Source: Kiloniellales bacterium (GTDB taxonomy: Bacteria > Pseudomonadota > Alphaproteobacteria > Kiloniellales > JAKSBE01). From it: a stretch of DNA of 64,000 nucleotides. Shown piece by piece: positions 52,289 to 60,666 of the stretch (positions are counted from its first letter, which is position 1; the number at the start of each line of letters is the position of its first letter). Under the pieces are notes generated by a model that searched no databases, had not been told where the DNA came from, and was given only the letters and a program-made list of their open reading frames with translations. The stretch covers positions 59,499 through 123,498 of the forward strand of contig JASJBF010000020.1 of assembly GCA_030066685.1 (NCBI GenBank), read 5' to 3'. Position numbers and translations under genes: made by a program.

Positions 52289-53766
52289 CGACTGTCTTTT
52301 CTCGCGAAAGGGACGAGGCTACCAAAGAACCTGGGACGCATGTACTCATAATCGGTGCTGGCGCATACCCACACTTGCTAGGCGGCACGGGCAAACTAGC
52401 TCGCAATCCCATGGGCCTGCAGCAACTATCATCGCCGCCGGTGTCTGCTAAAGATCTAGCTGCCTGGTTTGCAGCGCGCCAGGCGGATACGCCTGGAGAC
52501 GTTGGCTTCTGGAATCCCTACGTGCCACTAGCTACAGTAGAGCTGTTAGTGTCTCCCTCCTCCGACCTGACGGAGGAAGCCACAAGAACGAATATCGAGA
52601 GCGCCTATGAAATTTGGATCAACCGCGTCAAAGAGAACGTACAGAATATTGGAATATTTTATTTCTGCGGTCATGGAGTTGCCGGGCGGAATGATTATGT
52701 GCTACCCGCAGATTTTGGCAAAAGCTTGAATCCATGGCGCGATGCCATTGACATAACGAACACGGCCCGAGCGGTACGTCGGCGTGCAAACGCGTCCTTT
52801 TACTTCTTTATAGATGCTTGCCGGGACTGTAAGCCAGAAGCGCTAAGGCCTGGTGCAGGGCAGTCTTCGTTGGACGAGTTCGAACCAGAAAAGGATGTGC
52901 TGTCCTTCTCGCGTTTGATGGTTTGGGCCGTCGGCGATGGGCGCCAGGCGCACGCTCCCAAAGGAGGGGTGTCACGGTTTACTTCGGCGATTATCAAAGC
53001 ACTTTCGGGTTTCTGCGCAGAGGCCGTGCCAGAGGAGAATACCTGGGTCGTAACGGGCGCAACGTTATGCACCTCTATTGAGAGAATATTGGAAGAAGAG
53101 AATAGATCTCTTGAGCCAAGGTATCGACAGCATATTGAATTCCAACGAATTGGCTCGAAAGTCTTTCACTTTGAAACTCGACGGCCTCAGAATGTGGCTA
53201 CTACGAGGTCTGTCTTGCCTGTCAACTTGCGCGTTCGAGAAGAGCTAGAAAGGATGCCTGGTGGGGCAGCTCTTCCGCCAATGCTAAGAGAGTTCTTGGC
53301 TGAGGTAGTAGAAACTGGTCAGCGATCATTGGAGGAAATCGAACAGTTAGCTGATTCCTGCGTGCGACAGTCGAAGCTACTTGCCCAACAACTTGCCGTT
53401 GAGCGCGACCGCGAGGTGGCAGGACAAGCGCAAGCGCTGCTTGACGCAGGGAAATTGGAGGAAGCGGGAACAGTGTTTGAGGAGCTCATTCGAGAAGCGG
53501 AGTCGAGACTAGGAACATACTATCAGAGCCGAGCCGAGGTAGCGTGGTTGGCGCTATCCTATGATTCGGATTTACTTGCGGAAGAAGCTGAGAAATGGTT
53601 CCGCAGAGCGTCCGAACACGGAAGTTTAGATGGGCACTATTATCTTGGTAGACTACTCTGGGAAAAGGGTGAATATAACGAAGCGTTACAAACGATACGC
53701 GAGGCAGCCTGGAGCGGCCATAATTTGGCCGAAGAGATTCTATTTGAATGGGAAAAAGGTCTATAA
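52285..53766 (+). CDS. Caspase-like (peptidase C14) protein with C-terminal TPR/Sel1-like repeats
   Basis: 493 residues. The caspase fold shows the catalytic His in IFYFCGHGVAGRNDYVLPADFG (about residue 131) and Cys in FYFFIDACRDC (about residue 178). The C-terminal 170 residues are helical with repeat-like units (AQALLDAGKLEEAGTVFEELI, AEKWFRRASEHGSLDGHYYLGRLLWEKGEYNEAL) typical of TPR/Sel1 binding arrays. Bacterial caspases often act as triggered effectors in defence or programmed cell death. The coupled hydrolase is a plausible substrate or partner. No sensor or nucleotide-binding domain is fused. Confidence 0.82.
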   Translation: MTTVFSRERDEATKEPGTHVLIIGAGAYPHLLGGTGKLARNPMGLQQLSSPPVSAKDLAAWFAARQADTPGDVGFWNPYVPLATVELLVSPSSDLTEEATRTNIESAYEIWINRVKENVQNIGIFYFCGHGVAGRNDYVLPADFGKSLNPWRDAIDITNTARAVRRRANASFYFFIDACRDCKPEALRPGAGQSSLDEFEPEKDVLSFSRLMVWAVGDGRQAHAPKGGVSRFTSAIIKALSGFCAEAVPEENTWVVTGATLCTSIERILEEENRSLEPRYRQHIEFQRIGSKVFHFETRRPQNVATTRSVLPVNLRVREELERMPGGAALPPMLREFLAEVVETGQRSLEEIEQLADSCVRQSKLLAQQLAVERDREVAGQAQALLDAGKLEEAGTVFEELIREAESRLGTYYQSRAEVAWLALSYDSDLLAEEAEKWFRRASEHGSLDGHYYLGRLLWEKGEYNEALQTIREAAWSGHNLAEEILFEWEKGL

Positions 53767-54112
53767 TTTACCGCAGCTGGTTCACATCAAAGGAGATGGA
53801 CCTCATATCCTAGGCTAGCAGTGTGGTCCTCGACTTCTCAAGGGCCGAAAACCCACGGGCAACGCATACAGCGAATTTGACAGGCGGTTGAAGCAGCAGT
53901 CGTACAACTATTGGCAGGACGGGTGGGCTGAACATGGTGCGACGTAAACTTACTATCGAGCACAATGATCCCGCTGATAGAGCTCCCGTTCCGTGCCCGT
54001 GGGCGCCAGCGGCTTCCTGGTTTAGAGGGCGATCACTCATCTGTCCTTTCGATCAACGGGGAAGTAGTCTGCGTTCGGCTTGGACCGGGCGCGGAGCTAG
54101 CTGCCGGGTCTG
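53767..54112. other. Intergenic stretch
   Basis: About 350 bases, no supported gene. The plus strand around 53860-53930 reads like a short protein remnant (EFDRRLKQQSYNYWQDGW) without a start, possibly a decayed gene. Confidence 0.35.
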
Positions 54113-56353
54113 ATGAGCTGGTTCCGGCGGCAAGCGGATTGCGCCTACCGGTGGCTGCGGGTGTTGTGGGTCTGCCGAGTCAGCGTGGCCAGCCTGTTGA
54201 TTGGCTTACTCATCCTTCTGCTAGCGCCGCAATCGCAGGATCTGTTCCGAGAGGTGACACCGGACGCCGGCAGCGTCTGGGAGATCTTCGGTCCGTTCCG
54301 CGGCCCGCTTTATTGGTTCGCCTTCCAATTGCTGGCTTTCATCTGCTGGGCAATGCCGGTGCACTACGCGGCGCGGATGCTGCTCCAGCACGACGTCGGC
54401 CTATTCGACCGGGCCGAGGCGCAGACTTTGTATCCGCCTATCTTCCGCTGGGTACCACGGATATTGGGCATCGGCTGCTTCGTGGCGTTGCTGCTCGGCG
54501 AGGCATTCGCATGGGCAGGTATTCCCTCCTGTGAATCCTCAAATGCTATCTGCCAAGAGCAGGTCGACATCGAGGAAATGCATCTCGTGTTTCTGATCCT
54601 CAGCACCACCGTCGCCCTAGCCGTCTTCTGGATCTTCGTGGTCAAGCGGCGCGCCTTCGTCGCCGGCGTCAAAGATTGGCGGCAGGGTCCCGCAGGATTC
54701 TGGGCCGCGATGAGGATGGCCTACGCCACTTCGCTCCCCCCTCCGGTGCTGCCGTTCTACTTACCCGGAGCGGTGCGCAACCGCGGCCGGACCGCGCCGC
54801 AACCACCTGACGGCCTCGCGGGCGCCAAGAAGGCACGCCTCATCGGTGCGACCATATTGTTGATCGTCTCGGTGCTGCCATCGGTCTTTCTGCTGATCGA
54901 GCCAGCCTGGACCGCGCAGTGGTTTGCCCGCGCCTTCTTGTTCGTCGTCGTCCTCGGTGCATGGGTGCCACTGCTGTCATTACTGGCCTTCACAAGCCAC
55001 TATCTGCGTTTCCCGGTGATCCTCTCCGTCTACGTAGTGCTCGGGATATTCGGCTACTTCAACGACGATCACTATGACATGCGCGTAGTAGAGCACCGGA
55101 CCGCGAGCGATCCACGACCGAACTTCGAGGAAGCGCTGGAAATGTGGCGCAAGCATGGTGGCGACGACGCCCCAATCATCGTCGCCACCGCCGGCGGCGC
55201 CAGCCGCGCCGCCTACCATACTGGCCTGGTGCTGGGCTACCTGCACGAGAACTACCCGGCGTTCCGCGATCGGCTGTTCGCCATCAGCGGCGTCTCCGGC
55301 GGCTCCCTCGGGGCGGCGGTCTATGCTTCGCTTGCCGACCGCCCTGACCCGCCGTGTCAGCACCTCGAAGGCGCTCCGATGAGCCTGGGGGAATGCCTCA
55401 ACGCCGTACTGCTTGGTGATTTCCTGTCGCCGCTGACGATCGCCTTCGCGTTCCACGACATCACTCAACTGCCGCTGGCCGATCGGGCTCAGGTGCTCGA
55501 GCGCTCCTGGGAGCGGCGCTACGCGACGTTTGCCCGCCCGGCGGTCGGCGATGACGGCTTGGCGCGCGACTTCACTGCCTTCTTGCCTGGGAAGAATCGT
55601 TGGCGGCCGCTGCTGCTACTGAACGGCACATCGGTGGAGTCCGGCAAGCGGCTGATTGCTTCACACCTACGGTTCGCTGAAAGTGATGAGCCCTTGTTCG
55701 TCGATACTTACGACGCTCTCAGTGTTCTCAACTCCGGCCAATCGGCGAAGGATGCCCCGCCTTGGCACTCGTTCCGGCTCTCGACGGCGGTTACGGTGAG
55801 CGCCCGCTTTCCCCTGATCACGCCGGCTGGCAATCTGCGCGACCGTGGCGGCCAGATCGCCGACCGCGTGGTGGACGGCGGCTACTTTGAGAATTTCGGC
55901 GCCCTCACGGCGGCCGACCTGGCCCGTCGGTTGTACCGCCGGACCGATGTGATGCCGTTCGTCATCCAGATCTCCAGCGATCCCGATCTTGAGCTAGCAG
56001 AGCGCCCGAGGATGCCCGACGCTGACGACCAGCAATGGGCCACCACCGTGCGCTCGATATTCGATGCCTTCTTTGCCACCCGCACCGCGCGGGGATCGCT
56101 TGCCACCGCGGCGCTGCGCAACCAGCTCTGCAACGACACGTTGCAACATCAGACCGACGCGCCGTGCCCGCACTACGCGCATATCCGGCTGCAGGGCATC
56201 GGCCGCGAGGTGTCGATGAGCTGGTGGTTGTCGACGCCGGTGCACCACTGGATCGAGGGACAGCTCTGCCAGCCTTACAATGCCGCAGCACTGGCCACCG
56301 TCGCCAAGGCGCTGGGCCGCGGCGAGCCGGTGCAGCCGCCGGGGTGCCCTTGA
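54113..56353 (+). CDS. Multi-pass membrane patatin-like phospholipase
   Basis: 746 residues. The first 340 residues hold about six to seven hydrophobic spans in two groups (VASLLIGLLILLLA, GIGCFVALLLGEAFAW, LVFLILSTTVALAVFWIFVV, ATILLIVSVLPSVFLL, AFLFVVVLGAWVPLLSLLAF). The patatin domain follows: oxyanion loop TAGGASRAAYHTG near residue 358, nucleophile GVSGGSLG near 393 and catalytic Asp in VDGGYFENFG near 588. The enzyme is therefore complete and membrane-tethered. Base composition is GC-rich, unlike the upstream pair, so it may have a separate origin. It could degrade membrane lipids as an abortive-infection effector or serve lipid turnover. Confidence 0.83.
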   Translation: MSWFRRQADCAYRWLRVLWVCRVSVASLLIGLLILLLAPQSQDLFREVTPDAGSVWEIFGPFRGPLYWFAFQLLAFICWAMPVHYAARMLLQHDVGLFDRAEAQTLYPPIFRWVPRILGIGCFVALLLGEAFAWAGIPSCESSNAICQEQVDIEEMHLVFLILSTTVALAVFWIFVVKRRAFVAGVKDWRQGPAGFWAAMRMAYATSLPPPVLPFYLPGAVRNRGRTAPQPPDGLAGAKKARLIGATILLIVSVLPSVFLLIEPAWTAQWFARAFLFVVVLGAWVPLLSLLAFTSHYLRFPVILSVYVVLGIFGYFNDDHYDMRVVEHRTASDPRPNFEEALEMWRKHGGDDAPIIVATAGGASRAAYHTGLVLGYLHENYPAFRDRLFAISGVSGGSLGAAVYASLADRPDPPCQHLEGAPMSLGECLNAVLLGDFLSPLTIAFAFHDITQLPLADRAQVLERSWERRYATFARPAVGDDGLARDFTAFLPGKNRWRPLLLLNGTSVESGKRLIASHLRFAESDEPLFVDTYDALSVLNSGQSAKDAPPWHSFRLSTAVTVSARFPLITPAGNLRDRGGQIADRVVDGGYFENFGALTAADLARRLYRRTDVMPFVIQISSDPDLELAERPRMPDADDQQWATTVRSIFDAFFATRTARGSLATAALRNQLCNDTLQHQTDAPCPHYAHIRLQGIGREVSMSWWLSTPVHHWIEGQLCQPYNAAALATVAKALGRGEPVQPPGCP

Positions 56354-56605
56354 CTCTAGGGCGGTTACAGCGAGCCTTTCTCTACCTGTACAAGCGGGAT
56401 GTTCCTCCAAAGCCATCTCAGTCCTGCTCGAGACGAGAGCCCCTTCACTGAGACATTGCCCTTCTTCGTTTCGGCATTGGCGCGTTTGTTTATCCACTCT
56501 AGCGCGATGTCCGCGAAACCAACTTCTTCGTAGGAATCATCCACGCTGGAGTGCACACCTTGGAAAAAGGTCTGCTCAACCGGTTCGGTTTCCAATCCTT
56601 CAAGA
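56354..56605. other. Short region with a possible protein remnant
   Basis: The minus strand from 56595 to 56365 reads a plausible 76-residue tail (EEVGFADIALEWINKRAN, GLSSRAGLRWLWRNIPLVQ), possibly the end of a decayed gene cut by the inverted-repeat element at 56606. Not recognised. Confidence 0.3.
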
Positions 56606-56770
56606 GGGCATTGTCAGATCAACAAAGGTGGTGCGCCTTGTTCCGCCCCGGAGTTCCTAGACCCAGGCAAAGTACATTGGTTTGCCCGGAGATCTCCGAG
56701 CAGGCAGCGATGAAGCAGGGCAGCGAGCAGCTGTCTAAGACTATCAGATCAGTTTAATCTGACAATGCCC
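56606..56770. mobile_element. 165-bp element with perfect 14-bp terminal inverted repeats (MITE)
   Basis: Starts GGGCATTGTCAGAT (56606-56619) and ends ATCTGACAATGCCC (56757-56770). No coding capacity. The ends belong to the same TGTCAGA family as the 132-bp element at 32618, the solo end at 42421 and the IS6 remnants, so it is probably mobilised by an IS6-like transposase. It lies 27 bases before the nuclease operon and may affect its promoter. Confidence 0.7.
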
Positions 56771-56797
56771 GCGTGATGGTTCGGAGGCAGGGTTTCA

Positions 56798-57940
56798 ATG
56801 ACGCTTAAGCTGCTGCACTCATCGGACTGGCAGATCGGCAAGGTATATCGCTTTGTCGATGACGGCACGATGGGGCTGCTTCAGGAGGCACGTCTCGCTG
56901 CGATCACCCGGCTTGGCAAGCTGGCGGTTGAGCACGGTGCCGGTCATGTTCTCGTAGCCGGTGACGTCTACGACATGGAGGCGTTGTCGCCGCGTTCTCT
57001 CAATCAGCCGCTGGAACGCATGCGGAAGTTTGAGAAGGTGACGTGGCATCTCATGCCTGGAAACCACGACCCGCATCGGCCGCACGGCCTCTGGGATCAG
57101 CTCATGCGAAGGGGCGTGCCGGACAATGTGATTGTCCACCTCTCGTCCGAGCCGAGGATATTCGAAAGCGATGGCTTCGTCGTGCTTCCTGCACCGCTCC
57201 AGTGCAGACGCACGCTTCAGGACCCCACTGCATACATGGATGAAGCGGAAACCCCGGACGGGATTATCCGCATAGGTCTCGCGCATGGCACGGTCACGGG
57301 CTTCGGTTCCGATGACAAGGACGTTCCGAACTACATCAATCCGGACAGGCCGAATGCGGCGCGGCTCGCCTATTTAGCCTTGGGCGATTGGCACGGACAG
57401 AAGAAGATCAGTGACAAGGTTTGGTACAGTGGCACACACGAGGCCGACGCCTTTGATGTGGAAGGCGGCGGACAGGCGCTTCTGGTCGAAATCCAGAGTG
57501 CTGATGCCGCGCCAGTCGTTACGCCGGTCGAGACCGGCCATTACCGGTGGATGACGTTGCGCGAGCAGATCAACAGTCGCGAAGAGATTGATGCTCTCGT
57601 CACGACCCTGCGCGGCAGTGGAGATGACCTGAACCGGATTCTGGTGCGCCTTTCGGTCGAGGGTGCCGTTTCGCTTCAGGACCGACAATATTTTGAGGAA
57701 CAGATCGTCGAGCAGGTTTCGGCCGCCTTCTGTTATCTGCGGGTCGATGATGCGCGGCTCTTCCCGAGTCCCAGCGAAGAGGACCTAGATCAGATCGACC
57801 GGGGCGGCTTCGTGCGAACCGCTGCTGATGTCCTGAAGCAGAAGGCCGAGGACATGAGCGATCCCGATCATGAGATGGCCGCCCTGGCGCTTCAGCGGCT
57901 ATACGTCGAGCACATGAAATTGCAGACGAGGAGCCAATGA
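56798..57940 (+). CDS. Mre11/SbcD-like metallophosphoesterase nuclease
   Basis: 380 residues. Phosphoesterase motifs appear in order: SSDWQIGK (motif I, with Gln where E. coli SbcD has His), VLVAGDVYD (motif II), MPGNHDPH (motif III), IGLAHGT (IV) and LALGDWHG (V). A C-terminal helical region (DRQYFEEQIVEQVSAAFCYLRV) would contact the Rad50-like partner. It overlaps the next gene by ATGA. Shorter and divergent from housekeeping SbcD, so likely an accessory system rather than the core repair enzyme. Confidence 0.85.
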   Translation: MTLKLLHSSDWQIGKVYRFVDDGTMGLLQEARLAAITRLGKLAVEHGAGHVLVAGDVYDMEALSPRSLNQPLERMRKFEKVTWHLMPGNHDPHRPHGLWDQLMRRGVPDNVIVHLSSEPRIFESDGFVVLPAPLQCRRTLQDPTAYMDEAETPDGIIRIGLAHGTVTGFGSDDKDVPNYINPDRPNAARLAYLALGDWHGQKKISDKVWYSGTHEADAFDVEGGGQALLVEIQSADAAPVVTPVETGHYRWMTLREQINSREEIDALVTTLRGSGDDLNRILVRLSVEGAVSLQDRQYFEEQIVEQVSAAFCYLRVDDARLFPSPSEEDLDQIDRGGFVRTAADVLKQKAEDMSDPDHEMAALALQRLYVEHMKLQTRSQ

Positions 57941-60645
57941 AAATTCGCTCCATCGCTGTCAATCAGTTCAAGAAGTTCACGACGCCGATGTGTCTCGACG
58001 ACATCGGCGACGGCCTGAACGTCGTTGTCGGCCCCAATGAAATGGGGAAGTCTACGCTGCTCGATGCGCTACGCGCCGCCCTGTTTGAGAAATACAGTTC
58101 CAAAGCGCAGCCGATTACGGCGCTACAGAATGACCGGAACCAAGCCGCACCTGTCGTGGAGCTCGCATTCGAGGTCGACGGCGGGATTTATCGGATCAGG
58201 AAGCGGTTCGTGAAAAAGCCATACGCTCACCTGTTCTGCCCTGACGGGCGAAAGCTGGAGGGCGATGAAGCAGAAGACACTCTGCGCGATCTTCTCGGGT
58301 TCGATGAACCTGGCAAGACGGGCGCGAAGCCCGAAACCCTCGGCATGTGGAATGTGCTCTGGGTTCAGCAAGGCCAGTCCTTTGGTGCGCTCGATCTTCC
58401 CGACAGCGCGCGCTCGAATCTCCACAGCGCACTGGAATCGGAAGTCGGCGAGGTTCTGGGAGGCAAGCGCGGAAGGGCGTTGCCGGATGCGGTGGATAAG
58501 CAGCTCTCGGAACTTGTCACGTCCACTGGCAGGCCACGCGGGAACTACAAGGATTTGATCGACGAGGTGGAGACGCTGCGTGCCGAACTCGAAGGGCTGC
58601 AAAGCCGCCGCAGCGAACTCTCCAAGACTATGGAAGACCTGGAAGCCGCACAGGAAACGCTCGCGCGTCTCTCATCGGGAGAGCAAGACCAGAAGGACAA
58701 GGAGGAACTGGACGCAGCACGGAACCGACATGGTGAGCTTGCCAAGCTGGAATCACGCATTGAGGCCGCGGCGACTGATGTTGAGCTGAAGAAGCGCAAT
58801 CTGGAACAAGCCGAACAGGCCATTGCCGAGCGTCGCGCTCTGAAAGAGCAGATCATGACCGACGCTGAGGCGGTCGAGGCGGCGAAGGAGAAACTCGACG
58901 AAGTTCGCGAGAAAGATCAGAAGCTGAGGAAACAAGTCGAGGGCCTTCGCAAAGATTCGAAGAAAGCCGAGGATGCCGTCACCGAGGCGGATAAGGCTGT
59001 GTCGATCGCCCGCCGCGTTCTCACTGCCGTTCAACGCGAGGGCCGCATTCGGGAGCTTCAGGAGCGCTACGAGAAAGCCCACGATGCCGAAAAGAAGCAA
59101 AGGGCTGCCCAACAGGGTGCGGCTGCCATTCTCGTCACTGACGAGAATATTGAAACGATACGAGATGCCGCGAAGAAACTCGAAACCGCGCGTTCCCGCC
59201 TTTCCGCTGCCGCGACCCTCGTTGCATTCGATATGCCTTCGGACCGGCTCTCCAAGATCCAGGTCGATGGAGCGGCACTTGCGGCCGGTCAGACATCGGT
59301 GGAAGCGGTTGAAGGGACAACGATCACCATCCCCGAGTACGGCAGCATTTCTGTTCAGCCTGCGATCAAGGACCGAGATAGCCTCATCGCAGAGCAGCGC
59401 GAAGCGAATGACGCCCTCAAAGCCGCGCTTGAAGAGTGCGGCGTCAAATCGGCTGATGCGGCTGAGGAACAGCTTGCAAAACGCGAGAAGCTCCTACGTG
59501 ATGCGGAGCTTGCACGGCAGGAAGCCGAACTGCACGCGCCAGCGACGGATGACTACGAGGCCGGTGCAGAACCGCTTTCGGATCACATTGCGGGCCTGAA
59601 GGCCATTCTCGAACGGGAGCTTACCGACCTTGGGATCGAGAGCTTGCCATCGGAGAAAGAAGCGGAGCAGACCCTAATCTCTGCCCAGGAAAGCGCTCAG
59701 GAAGCAAGGGACACCCAGACCACCGTCCGAGCGACCCTTGGCGGGCCGGAAGAGGAGATGGGTCGTATCCAGACTGAGTTGGGGAGTGTGAAAACACGAT
59801 ATGACGACGGGAAGGAACGCCTCGAAAAGCTGAAGAAGAGTCTGGCTGAAGCGGAAGAGCAAACTTCTGATGATGACCTTGAGGCTGGTGTGGCGGCCGC
59901 TCGAAAGGCACTGGAAGATCAGGAAAAGGCTGTGTCTGAGCTGGAAGGACAGCGTGAGGGCGAGACGCTACCGCAATTGGAGGCGCGCATTTCTCGGTTG
60001 GACACAGCGCTACAGGAGCGTCGAGACAAGCGCTCTGATCTGAAAGAGAAGGTTGTCGGGCTGCAATCGCACATTGAAGCTCTTGAAGGTGCGGGCCTAG
60101 ACGAGGCCATTCAGCAGAAAGCACGAGAGGTCGAGCTGGCTGACGATCAGCTTCAGCGCTACGAGCGTGAGGTGTCCGTGCTTTCCCTGCTGCTATCGAC
60201 GCTACGTTCCGCAGAGACCGAAGCGAAAGAGCGCTACCTCTCTCCGGTGCTGAAACGGGTTCGTCCCTACTTGCAACTCCTGTTCCCCCGCGCAGAGATC
60301 ACGATTGACGAAAACCTCCACATCGTCGGTGTGGTTCGCGAGAACGGGTACGAAGAATCTTTCGAACACCTGAGCATGGGGACGCAGGAACAAATCGCCG
60401 TTCTTGTTCGCCTCGCCTTTGCCGAGATGCTTGTCGAGCAAGGCCATCCTGCGACCGTTGTGCTCGATGATGCTCTGGTGTTTTCGGATGATCGGAGAAT
60501 GGGCCGCATGTTCGACATTCTGAACATGGTCGGGCAGCAGGTTCAGGTCATCGTACTTACGTGCCGTGAACAACTTTTTGAGGGCATTGGCGGTCAGCAC
60601 TTGTCATTGCAGGAGATTAACACCGAGGAGCTGGTTTCAGCATGA
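57937..60645 (+). CDS. Rad50/SbcC-like coiled-coil ATPase without zinc hook
   Basis: 902 residues. N-terminal Walker A VVGPNEMGKST, then long coiled coil (about residues 180-740, rich in Glu/Lys/Gln heptads) and the C-terminal ABC signature HLSMGTQEQI with Walker B ATVVLDDALVFSDD and the HTC-like VIVLTCRE. This is the head-coil-head layout of Rad50/SbcC. I find no CxxC in the middle of the coil (only isolated Cys residues), so the usual zinc hook is absent. Together with the upstream nuclease it should form an ATP-driven DNA-end or structure nuclease. OLD-family gene follows 21 bases later. Confidence 0.87.
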   Translation: MKIRSIAVNQFKKFTTPMCLDDIGDGLNVVVGPNEMGKSTLLDALRAALFEKYSSKAQPITALQNDRNQAAPVVELAFEVDGGIYRIRKRFVKKPYAHLFCPDGRKLEGDEAEDTLRDLLGFDEPGKTGAKPETLGMWNVLWVQQGQSFGALDLPDSARSNLHSALESEVGEVLGGKRGRALPDAVDKQLSELVTSTGRPRGNYKDLIDEVETLRAELEGLQSRRSELSKTMEDLEAAQETLARLSSGEQDQKDKEELDAARNRHGELAKLESRIEAAATDVELKKRNLEQAEQAIAERRALKEQIMTDAEAVEAAKEKLDEVREKDQKLRKQVEGLRKDSKKAEDAVTEADKAVSIARRVLTAVQREGRIRELQERYEKAHDAEKKQRAAQQGAAAILVTDENIETIRDAAKKLETARSRLSAAATLVAFDMPSDRLSKIQVDGAALAAGQTSVEAVEGTTITIPEYGSISVQPAIKDRDSLIAEQREANDALKAALEECGVKSADAAEEQLAKREKLLRDAELARQEAELHAPATDDYEAGAEPLSDHIAGLKAILERELTDLGIESLPSEKEAEQTLISAQESAQEARDTQTTVRATLGGPEEEMGRIQTELGSVKTRYDDGKERLEKLKKSLAEAEEQTSDDDLEAGVAAARKALEDQEKAVSELEGQREGETLPQLEARISRLDTALQERRDKRSDLKEKVVGLQSHIEALEGAGLDEAIQQKAREVELADDQLQRYEREVSVLSLLLSTLRSAETEAKERYLSPVLKRVRPYLQLLFPRAEITIDENLHIVGVVRENGYEESFEHLSMGTQEQIAVLVRLAFAEMLVEQGHPATVVLDDALVFSDDRRMGRMFDILNMVGQQVQVIVLTCREQLFEGIGGQHLSLQEINTEELVSA

Positions 60646-60666
60646 CCTAACCAGAAGGGAGCAGCC

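Noticed and set aside
56798..60645. Housekeeping sbcDC
   Set aside because: The nuclease has a divergent motif I, the ATPase lacks the CxxC hook, and the operon includes an OLD gene and lies among IS remnants. An accessory system is more likely, though not proven.
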